Below, in pieces: positions 1-8,934 of a stretch of 64,000 bases of DNA. The notes beneath the pieces were generated by a model. The model saw nothing but the letters and a program-made list of their open reading frames with translations, searched no databases and was not told the origin of the DNA. Each line of letters starts with the position of its first letter. Position 1 is the stretch's first letter. The translations under genes and the position numbers were made by a program. This DNA is from Candidatus Poribacteria bacterium. GTDB lineage: Bacteria; Poribacteria; WGA-4E; PCPOR2b. The stretch covers positions 1 through 64,000 of the forward strand of contig PYIZ01000038.1 of assembly GCA_003635265.1 (NCBI GenBank), in the 5' to 3' direction.

Positions 1-97
1 GCTACCCCGCTCTATTCATGCCGTGACTGCCGCTGGATTTGAGATAAAGGTCCTTTTGTTTCTCATTGCTACTATGATTACACTTATCATCAAATAA

Positions 98-461
98 ACA
101 CTAGCAACTTGCGTTAAAATTAACAAAAAAGAAAAGAAATGTCTAGATGACGCGGAGGGAAAGGTCAAAAACGATTGCGGGAAGGGCTATAAAAAGATAA
201 CCGTTAAAATTGAAATATGGGATTCTAAATGTAGTAAATATGCGTGTGAGGAGACAAAAAGTGCAAAAACGTACCAAGCCACACCAGTGAGTATAAACCG
301 AGAGCTAAAGCCGTATAGTTGGTATAAACAGCATGTGTTAATTGGGGCAAAGGAACAAAGATTACCAAAACGTTACATCGAAATATTTAATCGGGGTTGA
401 TGCTGACGACGATAGTTGCAAAGAGCGTGAGGCGTGTGAACTTGCGATATATAGTTGTTGA
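98..461 (+). pseudogene. Degenerate AT-rich gene remnant, frameshifted, unknown family
   Basis: An open frame without a credible start runs from 98 to a TGA at 398-400. Its translation is rich in Lys and Cys (for example KKCLDD, NDCGKGY, SKCSKYAC). A one-base shift at about 394 opens a second frame (VDADDDSCKEREACELAIYSC-like, ending at the TGA at 459-461) with the same Cys/acidic character. This looks like the tail of one gene broken by a frameshift. Base composition is clearly more AT-rich than the neighbouring genes, which hints at transferred DNA. I do not recognise the family, and chance is not excluded. The rest of 1-851 holds no gene I can support. Confidence 0.25.
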
Positions 462-518
462 CTGTACATGCCAAAAATATCATGGGATTTTAGGGATATA
501 AATATCCGATAATAATCT

Positions 519-621
519 GTTCTCGGACATTTCAGGGGACTTTTCGGCAAAAAACGAATAAACGAATCCAGTGTTTATGAGGTTTTTTCCAGTCTCAATA
601 AGCGAGAAAATGTCCGAGAAC
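519..621. repeat. 13-bp perfect inverted repeat around a 77-bp spacer
   Basis: GTTCTCGGACATT at 519-531 is matched by its exact reverse complement at 609-621. The spacer is AT-rich and has no open frame. It could be a long hairpin or the ends of a very small non-autonomous element; no target-site duplication is obvious. Confidence 0.45.
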
Positions 622-751
622 TTGTAAACGGGAAAAGGAAATATTCAGATACACGCGCCGACTGGTGTTAATGACGCTACTATAGTGGATCTTAGAATTA
701 ATGAGACACTTCAAATTCCGATTTATCGAGGCTGCTCGACGAGTCAGCACC

Positions 752-780
752 GGTGCGGTTAGGAAACCGCACCTACCGGG
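752..780. repeat. Interspersed palindromic repeat, GTGCGGT / ACCGCAC type
   Basis: GGTGCGGTT and AACCGCACC form a 9-bp stem with a 4-base loop, followed by TACCGGG. The same stem and tail recur at about 25475-25524, 27080-27108 and 28699-28747, so this is one member of a dispersed intergenic repeat family. Confidence 0.7.
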
Positions 781-851
781 GGCGAAAGTGTCTATTTATT
801 TTTAGCATTCACCAATTACTCCCAAATTAAGCATCGCTAAGGAGTCATCAT

Positions 852-1847
852 ATGATTAGAATCGCCAAACTCAGTTTCGCTCATGTTCACGCGAGAGGCT
901 ATGCCAACCAGATTCGGGAAAATCCAGAAACCGAACTGGTCGCCGTTTGGGACGAAGAGGAATACGGAGGCAGGCAGGCTGCTGAAGAATATAACGTTCC
1001 CTTCTATTCAGATCTCGACCAAGTTCTCGATCGAGATGACATTGACGCGGTCGTAGTCGATGCTATCACCTCAGATCACCCCAGAGTGATGATTGCGGCG
1101 GCGGAAGCAGGGAAACATATCTTCACCGAAAAAGCCCTTGCCATCACCGTTGATGAATGCGACCAGATTATCGAAGTTGTAGAGGGGGCAGGGATCAAGT
1201 TCATGATTTCGCTGCCATCCCGTTGTAATCCTGATCTGGTGCTAGCGAAAAAAGCCCTTGATGACGGACTTTTGGGCGACCTCACCTTCGGTCGTGGCCG
1301 TGTTGCGCATTCGGCAGGATTGGACAGATGGTTCAAAGGTCCCAGCCTCTGGTTTGGGGATGCAAAGCGGGCTGGCGGCGGCGCCTTGTTCGATCTCGGT
1401 TGTCACCGGGTGGACATTATTCGCTGGCTCATGGGCGAACCGAAGAGCGCGATATCGAAGATTAATAACTTCACGGGCAACTATCCAATCGATGACAATA
1501 GTGTGTCGGTGGTCGAGTTCGCGAACAAGGCACTTGGGGTTATTGATGTTTCGTGGACGCACCGTTCTGGTCCCAACATGCTCGAACTCTACGGAACGGA
1601 AGGCTCAATCGTTCTCGATCACGGCGATATGCACTTTGAAACGCGCAAGCTCTCGGACGAAGAAAAAGCGGAATACATCGCCCAGCGACCTGAACCACCG
1701 CCTTCGGCGATGCAGCAGTGGGTCAATAGCATCTTGCGCGATGAACCGATGCACATCACCATTCAGGACGGTCGTAACCTGACTGAACTGATGCAGGCGT
1801 TTTATATGTCCGCTGATCAGGAGCGTTCAATAGACCTACCCCTCTAA
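852..1847 (+). CDS. Gfo/Idh/MocA family oxidoreductase
   Basis: Probable NAD(P)-dependent sugar or cyclitol oxidoreductase of 331 aa. The N-terminal Rossmann half is variant: the usual glycine-rich loop is replaced by SFAHVHARGY near residues 8-17. The family EKP motif reads EKA at 93-95. The C-terminal half has the typical GGGALFDLGCHRVD segment, with the likely catalytic His at 185. The start is supported by AAGGAG upstream of the ATG. It stands alone on this strand, followed by 390 bases without a gene. The altered nucleotide-binding loop makes cofactor use less certain; the substrate cannot be told. Confidence 0.85.
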   Translation: MIRIAKLSFAHVHARGYANQIRENPETELVAVWDEEEYGGRQAAEEYNVPFYSDLDQVLDRDDIDAVVVDAITSDHPRVMIAAAEAGKHIFTEKALAITVDECDQIIEVVEGAGIKFMISLPSRCNPDLVLAKKALDDGLLGDLTFGRGRVAHSAGLDRWFKGPSLWFGDAKRAGGGALFDLGCHRVDIIRWLMGEPKSAISKINNFTGNYPIDDNSVSVVEFANKALGVIDVSWTHRSGPNMLELYGTEGSIVLDHGDMHFETRKLSDEEKAEYIAQRPEPPPSAMQQWVNSILRDEPMHITIQDGRNLTELMQAFYMSADQERSIDLPL

Positions 1848-1974
1848 TCAAAGATGCGCGAAAATAGGTGAGGGAAAATTATCAGGCATGGAAGTATCTC
1901 GTGGGGAATTTGTAGCTTTTATCTTGGCTCATGTTAAGAAATGGTGCAACCAAAACCGATTGAGTTCATAAGTC

Positions 1975-2060
1975 CACTCGTTTATTAATGAACCAAGGTA
2001 CTAATGAACCAGTGAACAAAGAGTTTTCACGTTTCACGCATCACGTTTCAAGCTCTTAGC
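1975..2060. repeat. Intergenic TTCATTAGT-type and CGTTTCACG-type repeat cluster
   Basis: The gene-free stretch 1848-2236 holds copies of the AATGAACC/CTAATGAACC words and a CACGTTTCACGCATCACG run that recur in many other intergenic gaps of the window. No open frame of note lies here. The region ends in the GAAGGAG ribosome binding site of the next gene. Confidence 0.6.
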
Positions 2061-2236
2061 GTTTTGCATCCTCTTTTGACGTGACCCCTATTTTTTTGCT
2101 TGCAATCATTTTCAGTATCTGTCATAATATCGGAACGATACGATAATTCCAACGTTAGATTCAATAAATAACTGTCTGCAATCATACATTACTCATCCGC
2201 TGTGTTGGGATTGTCTTCATTGAAGGAGTCGAAAGC

Positions 2237-3007
2237 ATGTTCAATTGTGATTATCACATACATACAAGACTTTCCCCCTGTGCCGCTAGGGATTTCGATT
2301 TAGAGAAAATTATTAAAGTTCAACAAGAACGTGGGATAAAGGAAATTGGCATCACCGATCACGATTATGCATATGGTTATAAAACCAAGAACATTGAAGC
2401 CGTAAGAAAAATTATCCAGCAATGTGAGTCGCCGATTCCTATCCACTTTGGCGTTGAAGCACACATCTTGGAATACCGAGTTGCTTCCATCAACATCCAA
2501 CTGGCATCATATTTTGATTATGTCCTGATGGCACCAAACCACTATCATCTGCGTGGTGTTGCGCTCCCCTCAGATCTCGGCAGTCCAAAAAGAGTTGCGA
2601 ACCATGAACTCTATATGTTTGAAGCCGCAATCGCTTGTCCGTTGACCGATGCCATCGCACACCCATTTGTTCTGACGCCGAATGTCTTTCGTCTGTCCAA
2701 CGAGGAGGTATCAGCATTCGGAACTGAGATGATGCGACACATCGATCAGAAACGACTGATCCACCAGCTAGACCTCGCCTCTCAGCGCGAAATCGCCATT
2801 GAGATTAGCCCGAAGTTTGTCCGGTACAATCAGCGGCATTTAGTTGAGTTTTACCAGTTGTGCTTGGAACGGGAAGTGAAATTGCTTATTGGTAGCGACG
2901 CACATAACGCTGAAGAACTGGGAGCATTATCGGAACTTGAGCCGATACTAGAGGAATTGGGAGTCCAAGAAGCGCATCTGTGGCGCCCCAAGGAGTGGCG
3001 ATGGTAG
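2237..3007 (+). CDS. PHP-domain metal-dependent phosphoesterase
   Basis: 256 aa, the length of a single PHP domain as in histidinol-phosphatase-like and trpH-like enzymes. Metal-binding motifs are in the expected order: HIHT at 7-10, TDHD at 40-43, Glu74 in GVEAH, His142 in AHPF, and SDAH at 220-223. The enzyme should hydrolyse a phosphate ester in the cytosol with two or three bound metal ions; the substrate is unknown. The ATG is preceded by GAAGGAG with a normal gap. It is convergent with the dehydrogenase gene downstream. Confidence 0.85.
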   Translation: MFNCDYHIHTRLSPCAARDFDLEKIIKVQQERGIKEIGITDHDYAYGYKTKNIEAVRKIIQQCESPIPIHFGVEAHILEYRVASINIQLASYFDYVLMAPNHYHLRGVALPSDLGSPKRVANHELYMFEAAIACPLTDAIAHPFVLTPNVFRLSNEEVSAFGTEMMRHIDQKRLIHQLDLASQREIAIEISPKFVRYNQRHLVEFYQLCLEREVKLLIGSDAHNAEELGALSELEPILEELGVQEAHLWRPKEWRW

Positions 3008-3128
3008 CAGCAAGCGCATAATCGAAGGAATACGAACAACGCTTGTGAGCATAGATTTGGTCTGAATTGGGAACGAATCAGACCGGCGATAATGAGGTTG
3101 AGCAGCCGATCCTCGCCTTCCAGCCTTC

Positions 3129-4172
3129 TTACCATTCCCAACAGATATCCACCTTCAATTCTTCCGCAAGACTCGCCAAATCTCGCAGATGGTTGATATG
3201 AAGCGGAATGCCGGTATCGACCCACGCTTCGCGCTTGCGCCACTCGATCTCGCCGGGCAGATACACCTGATCCACCCCCTCGACAGGTTTCGCCGCCTGA
3301 ATAGCGCGGATGCCTTCATCTATCGCTGCGGCGTATTCATCATAGTCCGTGAAGCTCGCCACATTGATTGCGATGAAAAAGTGTTCTGAGGTAGCGTCGC
3401 CCTGTTTTGCGGTTGCTATCAAACCACCCACCAAAGGACCGGCTAAAATACCCATAGTCAGCGCCAAGCCGTACCCTCTCGGTCCGCCTGCCGGTGTCAG
3501 TATCTTTCCCTCGTTGGGGTCCTGGGTCGGTTTCCCGTCAGTGGTTAATAGCCACCCCGGCGGAATTGGTATACCGTACATTTGCAGTGTGCGGACCTTG
3601 CCCCACGCCGAAGAACCACATGCCATGTCCAACACGATGGGACGTTCTTCGCCGGCGGGGATGCCATAACTGAGTGGGTTATTTGTAACCACAGGTTCCG
3701 CCGCCCCCGGCGCAGCGACAGAGGGTCCGCCTGTGTTCGTCGTTGAGAAACCGATCATCTTCGCTTCGACTGCCATCATCGTGTAACAGGCTGCGGCACC
3801 AAAGTGACCCGCGTTGCGTACGCCTGCCGCGGCGATGCCCGTCGAACGTGCTTTTTCGGTCGCCATCTGCATCGCTAAGGCACTCGGTGGGTGCCCCAGA
3901 CCGTTATCGCCATCAATGACAGCGAAGCCGGGACCTTCTTGGACAACGCGAATGTCTGGACTGGCGTTCATCGCGCCGTCGAGGATGCTGCGCAGGTACC
4001 ACGGTATCATGCGTGTGCCGTGTGAGTGGACGCTTCGCAGATCGGTTTCGACTTGGAGATCAGCCATCAGTTTCGCATGTTCCTGACTAACTCCCGCTTT
4101 CTGGTAGAGCGCAATCGCAAATTCATGAAGTGGTTCTGCTTGAACGATAATTTCTTGTCCTTCTTGGTTCAT
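3129..4172 (-). CDS. Malate/L-lactate dehydrogenase family (Ldh2-type) oxidoreductase
   Basis: 347 aa, full length for the Ldh2/malate/ureidoglycolate dehydrogenase family, whose members reduce 2-oxo acids with NAD(P)H in a fold distinct from classic LDH. The conserved HSHG at 49-52, the NGLGHP-like segment near 90-95 and AGHFGAAACY at 121-130 are family signatures. AAAGGAG sits five bases before the ATG. A D-2-hydroxyacid dehydrogenase gene lies upstream on the same strand, so the pair may handle both stereoisomers of a hydroxy acid. A strong inverted repeat lies between them, so separate transcripts are possible. Confidence 0.88.
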   Translation of the reverse strand: MNQEGQEIIVQAEPLHEFAIALYQKAGVSQEHAKLMADLQVETDLRSVHSHGTRMIPWYLRSILDGAMNASPDIRVVQEGPGFAVIDGDNGLGHPPSALAMQMATEKARSTGIAAAGVRNAGHFGAAACYTMMAVEAKMIGFSTTNTGGPSVAAPGAAEPVVTNNPLSYGIPAGEERPIVLDMACGSSAWGKVRTLQMYGIPIPPGWLLTTDGKPTQDPNEGKILTPAGGPRGYGLALTMGILAGPLVGGLIATAKQGDATSEHFFIAINVASFTDYDEYAAAIDEGIRAIQAAKPVEGVDQVYLPGEIEWRKREAWVDTGIPLHINHLRDLASLAEELKVDICWEW

Positions 4173-4194
4173 GAGTTCTCCTTTCTTATGTAAC

Positions 4195-4234
4195 GGTACA
4201 TTAGTTCATTAATGAACTAGTGAACTAATGTACC
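4195..4234. repeat. 14-bp perfect inverted repeat (TTCATTAGT family)
   Basis: GGTACATTAGTTCA at 4195-4208 and its exact reverse complement at 4221-4234 flank a 12-base loop. It lies between two same-strand genes, 3' of the hydroxyacid dehydrogenase. It is the clearest member of the repeat family that recurs near 35202, 50160 and 52000. There is no T-tract, so it is not a standard terminator. Confidence 0.8.
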
Positions 4235-4253
4235 AATGAACATGGATTCTTCT

Positions 4254-5201
4254 CTAATACCCCTTCTGCTTGTCTATAACATTGACCAACGGTTCACCCT
4301 TAACATCGTGGTGCAGGTTTTCGATAAATAGACCCATCGCACGCTTGCCAATGTTCTGTGATCCACCGGCGGTGTGGGACGCCAAAATCACATTCGGTCT
4401 CATCCATAGCGGTCCATCTTCCGGATACGGTTCGGTGTAGGTGACATCTAGCCCCGCCCCCGCCAACTTACCGCTATCGAGTGCAGCGATCATAGCGTCT
4501 TCGTCAACCACCTTGCCGCGACTGACATTGACGATATAACTTCCTTCCGGCATCGCATTAAACTGATCGTGTGATAGCAGTTTGTGCGTCTCCGGGGTGA
4601 TTGGACAACAGACCATCAGAATGTCGGTTTGGGCTAGGAAATCGAGCAGCGAGTCCATCTGACCAAGCTGATCGACCGTATCTGGCTTTTCGATAGGCTC
4701 TTTGTCAACGGCGATTACTTTGCAGTCGAACGCCTTCGCTCTGACAGCAACAGCACGACCGATGCCGCCAAGCCCAAGAATGCACATGGTCATGCCTGCA
4801 ATTTCAATGGTTGGCGTCCATTCCCAGTGCTTGTGTCGCATGAAATCGAGTTGCGTAATGATACCCCGCGTCAGCGAGAGCAGGAGCGCGAAGGCGTGCT
4901 CGGCAATCTGGGGACCGTACAAGACGCGGCTGTTGACTAGGCTTACGTTGCTTTCCATGAAGGCAGGGAATCTCGCCCATTCAACGCCGACAAAGGGTTG
5001 CTGTATCCAGCGCAATGCTTTCGCCTTGGGAAAATCTGATTCACTGACGGTGCCGTAGACAATTTCAACATCCGAGACATGATCACCGAGTTTTTCGCCT
5101 TCGGGCAAGAATTGGATATCAAGTTCTGATGGTGCATCTTCGAGCATGGCTTCAATTTCTGGTCCCGGTCGATGTGCAATTAAGACTCTTGGTTTGGACA
5201 T
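4254..5201 (-). CDS. D-2-hydroxyacid dehydrogenase (NAD-binding)
   Basis: 315 aa from the chosen ATG at 5201, which has AAAGGA seven bases upstream. An in-frame TTG at 5219 is less likely. The Rossmann motif GLGGIG is at 143-148. The catalytic triad of the family is present: Arg228 (NVSRG), Glu257 (TEPYPEDG), His276 (ASHTAGG). It should interconvert a 2-oxo acid and a D-2-hydroxy acid in the cytosol. The neighbouring Ldh2-type dehydrogenase suggests a related substrate. Confidence 0.9.
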   Translation of the reverse strand: MSKPRVLIAHRPGPEIEAMLEDAPSELDIQFLPEGEKLGDHVSDVEIVYGTVSESDFPKAKALRWIQQPFVGVEWARFPAFMESNVSLVNSRVLYGPQIAEHAFALLLSLTRGIITQLDFMRHKHWEWTPTIEIAGMTMCILGLGGIGRAVAVRAKAFDCKVIAVDKEPIEKPDTVDQLGQMDSLLDFLAQTDILMVCCPITPETHKLLSHDQFNAMPEGSYIVNVSRGKVVDEDAMIAALDSGKLAGAGLDVTYTEPYPEDGPLWMRPNVILASHTAGGSQNIGKRAMGLFIENLHHDVKGEPLVNVIDKQKGY

Positions 5202-5478
5202 TACAGTTTCCTTTCTCAAATTTTGTGAAATGTGACATAATACATGATGCGTAAAAGACCTAACATAGTGTATAATATCACAGATCGATTATCGATCACA
5301 ATCATCCATTTTATAAGGATTGGTTCAAAGCCGTGTCTGAAAACCAATCGCTCCCGTTCACTTTAAATCAACCGACAAGACCTAAATGTAGTCAAACGGT
5401 CGCATTAAGAATTCATTCCTGTTTATTTGAACCGTAAATCTTCCTCCACTTGGAGGTTTGAGGTAAGCCCAACACACT

Positions 5479-6792
5479 ATGAAAATTGCTTCAACTGATA
5501 CAATAGAGACAGAGTCGCAGAGTGGAAAAGAAAAAGCCAAAGAACAAAAACGCACCTTTTTTCTAGCTGTCGCTCAAGGCACATTTATACGAATCTCTTT
5601 TGCTTTTGCTGATTCCACTACTGTTCTCTCCGCTTTCGTTTATAGACTCACCAACTCAAATACCCTCGTTGGTTTGGTCGGTTCAATCGGCACTGCTGGT
5701 TGGATGTGGCCCCAGCTGCTTATCTCAAATCTCTTGGAACACCGTCCCCGCAAGATGCCCTTCTATGCACTAGGTATGGGTATCCGCACTTTCGCCTGGG
5801 TCGCAATTTTTCTGTCCACCCTGCTAATCGGTCCTAGTAACTTCGGGCTACTTGCCACCTGTCTTCTCTGTTTTTATTTTGTCGGTTCTTCGTCGATGGG
5901 TGTTTCGACGATTCCGTACATGGATATTATTTCCAAGGCAATAGGACCGCATCGGCGCGCACGATTTTTCAGTTTGCGTAACATCACAGGTGGGATCTGT
6001 AGCTTCTTCATCGGCTTTCTTGTCCGATATGTCTTGGACGATGATTTCGGGTTAGCGTTTCCACATAACTACGCGATTCTGTTTGCCTGTGGTGCCGTCT
6101 CCGTTGGAATGGCATTGACTATTTTTCTAAGGATTCGCGAACCTATTACCCCGGTCGAATCCACGCGCCGCACCCTTCGACAACACCTGAAACAGGGACC
6201 ACAATTTATTCGGACAGACCGAAATTATCGATTGTTTCTGTATTTTCGGGTCTTCGGGCATGCCGCAGGGATGTGTAGTCCTTTCTACGTTCCGTATGCA
6301 CTGAACAGATTAGGAATTCCGGAATCGGAGATTGGACTGTTCATTGCTGTGAGCGCAGCCAGCGGTGTCATCTCAAACTTTTTGTGGATCTACGCCGCGG
6401 AGAAATATGGTGAACGGTGGATCCTGATTCTCACATCAGCGATGGCTTGGGCATCGCCCTTAATCGTTGTTTTTGTGCAGTACTTGTCGCCGGCTTGGCG
6501 GGTGCCAGTCTACCTGTCAATTTTTGCCCTAAACGGCGGGGCGATGAGCGGTATGATGGTCGGCTTTATGACGTATATGATCAATATCGCACCACCCAAA
6601 GTTCGTCCGACCTATCTCGGTTTTATGAATACCATACTATTTCCGTGTGGTTTCATGCCAGTGTTAGCAGGCAAACTGGTAGGAATACTTACTTACGAAG
6701 GGATATTCTTGATGTCCGTGGCAATGGGAGTATTCGGATTTTTGATAGCAACACGGCTGAAAGATGTGTATTATGAGGAGGAGACTGCTTAA
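5479..6792 (+). CDS. MFS transporter, first of a tandem pair
   Basis: 437 aa with about twelve hydrophobic segments after a charged N-terminal tail (residues 1-25). PRKMPFY near 88 and RRARFFS near 164 are conserved in the second copy. The family moves small molecules across the inner membrane; nothing here shows the substrate. Just before the start, CCTCC-ACTT-GGAGG can pair and could mask a Shine-Dalgarno sequence, but the spacing to this ATG is long, so that is uncertain. Only 20 bases separate it from the next gene, so they are likely co-transcribed. Confidence 0.85.
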   Translation: MKIASTDTIETESQSGKEKAKEQKRTFFLAVAQGTFIRISFAFADSTTVLSAFVYRLTNSNTLVGLVGSIGTAGWMWPQLLISNLLEHRPRKMPFYALGMGIRTFAWVAIFLSTLLIGPSNFGLLATCLLCFYFVGSSSMGVSTIPYMDIISKAIGPHRRARFFSLRNITGGICSFFIGFLVRYVLDDDFGLAFPHNYAILFACGAVSVGMALTIFLRIREPITPVESTRRTLRQHLKQGPQFIRTDRNYRLFLYFRVFGHAAGMCSPFYVPYALNRLGIPESEIGLFIAVSAASGVISNFLWIYAAEKYGERWILILTSAMAWASPLIVVFVQYLSPAWRVPVYLSIFALNGGAMSGMMVGFMTYMINIAPPKVRPTYLGFMNTILFPCGFMPVLAGKLVGILTYEGIFLMSVAMGVFGFLIATRLKDVYYEEETA

Positions 6793-6812
6793 AAAGGAAG
6801 CCGAAACCAGCT

Positions 6813-8126
6813 ATGAAAACTGCTTCGACGGACATGCTAGAACCACAGTCTCAAGAGGAAGAAGACAAGAAGCGCGAACAGAACCGCAACTTTTGGATCG
6901 CCATATTTCAAGGTATATTTGGGCGAATATCTTTCTCATTATCAGATAGCACGACGGTTCTTTCCGCTTTTATCTATAAACTCACCGCCTCCAATACCCT
7001 CGTCGGCTTGACCGGCTCACTGATGTCAGTGGGTTGGATGTGGCCCCAGCTACTGATCTCAAATCTGCTGGAACACAAACCTCGCAAGATGCCGTTCTAT
7101 ACCCTCGGCATGAGTGTGCATACTGCTGTATGGCTCGCAGCTACCGTGTGTACAGTGTGGATCGGTGCACGGAATTACGGTTTATTCGCTGCGGTTTTTA
7201 TCTTCCTTTATTTCGCTGGGACTTCGTCGATGGGTGCGTCATCCGTTGCATATATGGACATTATCTCCAAAACGATTGAACCACTACGGCGCGCACGATT
7301 TTTCAGTATAGGCAATTTCATCGGTGGGTTCTTCACCATATTCATCGGTTTTCTGGTTCGCTACATTTTGAGCGATTCTTCCGGATTTGTCTTTCCGAAT
7401 AACTACGCACTTTTGTTCTTTGGCGTTGCGCTTATGGCGGTAATTTCACTCTTCGTCTTTCTTAAAATCCGCGAGCCAATCCGTCCCGTTCAAACCGAAC
7501 GCAAAACGTTCTGGCAGCATATCAAACAAGGACCGCACTTCCTCCGGACAGATCGGAATTATCGAGATTTCATTGTGTACCGAATTTTCGTCAATGTCGG
7601 ACGGATGTGTATGCCCTTCTACGTGCCCTATGCCTTGGACAAACTGAGCATCTCAGATGGAACGATTGGGCTGTTCCTTGCGGTCGGTGCTGTCAGTGGG
7701 GTTCTCTCAAACATTCTTTGGGGCTATATGAGTGGACGGTACGGTGTTAGATGGATATTGATCTGTACGGCGCTGCTTGCTTGTACGACACCGTTGGTGG
7801 CAATCTGTATCCAGTTTCTTCCACAGGCATGGCAGCTGCCGTTCTATTTTCTGACGTTTGTCCTCGGCGGCGCATCAATGAGTGGCATGATGGTCGGATT
7901 CATGACATACATGATCAATATTGCGCCGCCCCTGAACCGTCCAACCTACATCGGTTTCATGAACACGTTGGTATTTCCTTTCGGTTTTATGCCGGTGCTT
8001 GCTGGTGCACTTATCCGATGGATCGGCTATGAATATACCTTTTCGATTGCGTTGGGCGTGGGATTCTTCGCATTCTTTACATCAACCCGTTTAGAAGAGG
8101 TATACCACGATGAGGAATTCAGGTAG
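6813..8126 (+). CDS. MFS transporter, second of a tandem pair
   Basis: 437 aa, exactly the length of the upstream copy and alike along its whole length (shared MASTD-like start, GWMWPQLLISNLLEH, SGMMVGFMTYMINIAPP). It clearly arose by tandem duplication, but the two have diverged in the mid-protein transmembrane segments, so they may carry different substrates or work as a pair. AAAGGA precedes the ATG. It is followed by a repeat-rich gap. Confidence 0.85.
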   Translation: MKTASTDMLEPQSQEEEDKKREQNRNFWIAIFQGIFGRISFSLSDSTTVLSAFIYKLTASNTLVGLTGSLMSVGWMWPQLLISNLLEHKPRKMPFYTLGMSVHTAVWLAATVCTVWIGARNYGLFAAVFIFLYFAGTSSMGASSVAYMDIISKTIEPLRRARFFSIGNFIGGFFTIFIGFLVRYILSDSSGFVFPNNYALLFFGVALMAVISLFVFLKIREPIRPVQTERKTFWQHIKQGPHFLRTDRNYRDFIVYRIFVNVGRMCMPFYVPYALDKLSISDGTIGLFLAVGAVSGVLSNILWGYMSGRYGVRWILICTALLACTTPLVAICIQFLPQAWQLPFYFLTFVLGGASMSGMMVGFMTYMINIAPPLNRPTYIGFMNTLVFPFGFMPVLAGALIRWIGYEYTFSIALGVGFFAFFTSTRLEEVYHDEEFR

Positions 8127-8228
8127 CAAGTAGTTTGGTCAGGCACAACCCCCGATGGATCGGGATTAAGAAACCTGCCCCTACATTGGATTAATCCCCG
8201 TAGGGGCAACTCTTGTGGTTGCCCTATT

Positions 8229-8285
8229 GTAGGTCAATTTTCCAAAATCAACATGTTGTGTCAAAATATGAATCTCGACCTACAC
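8229..8285. repeat. GTAGGTCGA-type palindromic repeat, degenerate copy
   Basis: GTAGGTC at the left end pairs with GACCTAC at the right end, with AATTTTCCAAAATCAAC inside. It belongs to the family at 38405-38453 and 56619-56718, which share the words TCGAGATTCATATCTCGAC and CGATTTTGCAAAATCG. Confidence 0.6.
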
Positions 8286-8327
8286 AAGTGCAGGAGACCG
8301 ACAATTACCTCGGTAGCCTAGAACATC

Positions 8328-8349
8328 GGGAACGGAGATCTCCGTTCCC
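8328..8349. repeat. 22-bp perfect palindrome
   Basis: GGGAACGGAGA is followed directly by its reverse complement. The same layout, longer and with different core bases, occurs at 53097-53124. It lies in the gene-free gap 8127-8451, which holds only repeats. Confidence 0.75.
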
Positions 8350-8387
8350 TACGAATAACTCAGTTCTGTGTCTAGGTATGGGTTTTG

Positions 8388-8415
8388 GTAGTGAACAACG
8401 ATCGTTGTTCACTAC
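8388..8415. repeat. 28-bp perfect palindrome
   Basis: GTAGTGAACAACGA is followed directly by its exact reverse complement, with no loop. It lies about 36 bases before the DUF309 gene. It could be an operator, or a member of the perfect-palindrome repeat family also seen at 8328 and 53097. Confidence 0.8.
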
Positions 8416-8451
8416 AACTACTGCAAAATGTCAACGCGCCCTAGTGAATCA

Positions 8452-8817
8452 ATGGACAAAAAAGCAGCTCTCAAAAAAGGGATTCAAGAGTTTAATGATG
8501 GCGATTACTTCGAGTGCCACGAAACTTTAGAGGACGTATGGATGATCGAAGTTGGACCCGACCGTCCCTTCTACCAAGGGCTGCTCCAACTGAGTGTCGG
8601 GTGCTTCCATCTCTTGAACCGAAATTATGTGGGGGCAGAGAGCCAATGGTCGAAAGCCCATACCAAGCTAATAGCTTTTGGGGACCAGCATTTGGGAGTT
8701 GAACTCAAAGCACTCACTGAGGGTATTCTTCGCTGTCAGGAGATGCTAGCAATGGTTCAGAATGGACAGCGAAAAAACTTTGACCCTTCGATCATTCCTC
8801 ATATTCAGTATACTTGA
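8452..8817 (+). CDS. DUF309 domain protein
   Basis: 121 aa from the ATG at 8452; an in-frame ATG at 8428 adds eight residues and neither has a clear Shine-Dalgarno. The DUF309 signature is seen: an FNDGDYFECHETLEDVW stretch with His23, Glu24 and Trp30, then FYQGLLQLSVG and a run of helices. The family is small, all-helical and of unknown biochemical function. It stands alone between repeat clusters. Confidence 0.8.
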   Translation: MDKKAALKKGIQEFNDGDYFECHETLEDVWMIEVGPDRPFYQGLLQLSVGCFHLLNRNYVGAESQWSKAHTKLIAFGDQHLGVELKALTEGILRCQEMLAMVQNGQRKNFDPSIIPHIQYT

Positions 8818-8833
8818 ATTGCTATATAGCCCT

Positions 8834-8880
8834 TAGGGGCGAGGGTCCTCGCCCGATGGGTTGGGAGACCCAACCCCTAC
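8834..8880. repeat. GC-rich double hairpin repeat
   Basis: GGGCGAGG/CCTCGCCC and GGGTTGGG/CCCAACCC form two adjacent short hairpins ending in CCCCTAC. Related elements are at 25090-25116 and 43290-43372. There is no T-tract. Confidence 0.6.
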
Positions 8881-8934
8881 GAAGAATATACCGTCTGCCA
8901 GCTCAATGAACCAACACAGCTAAGGAGATCAATT

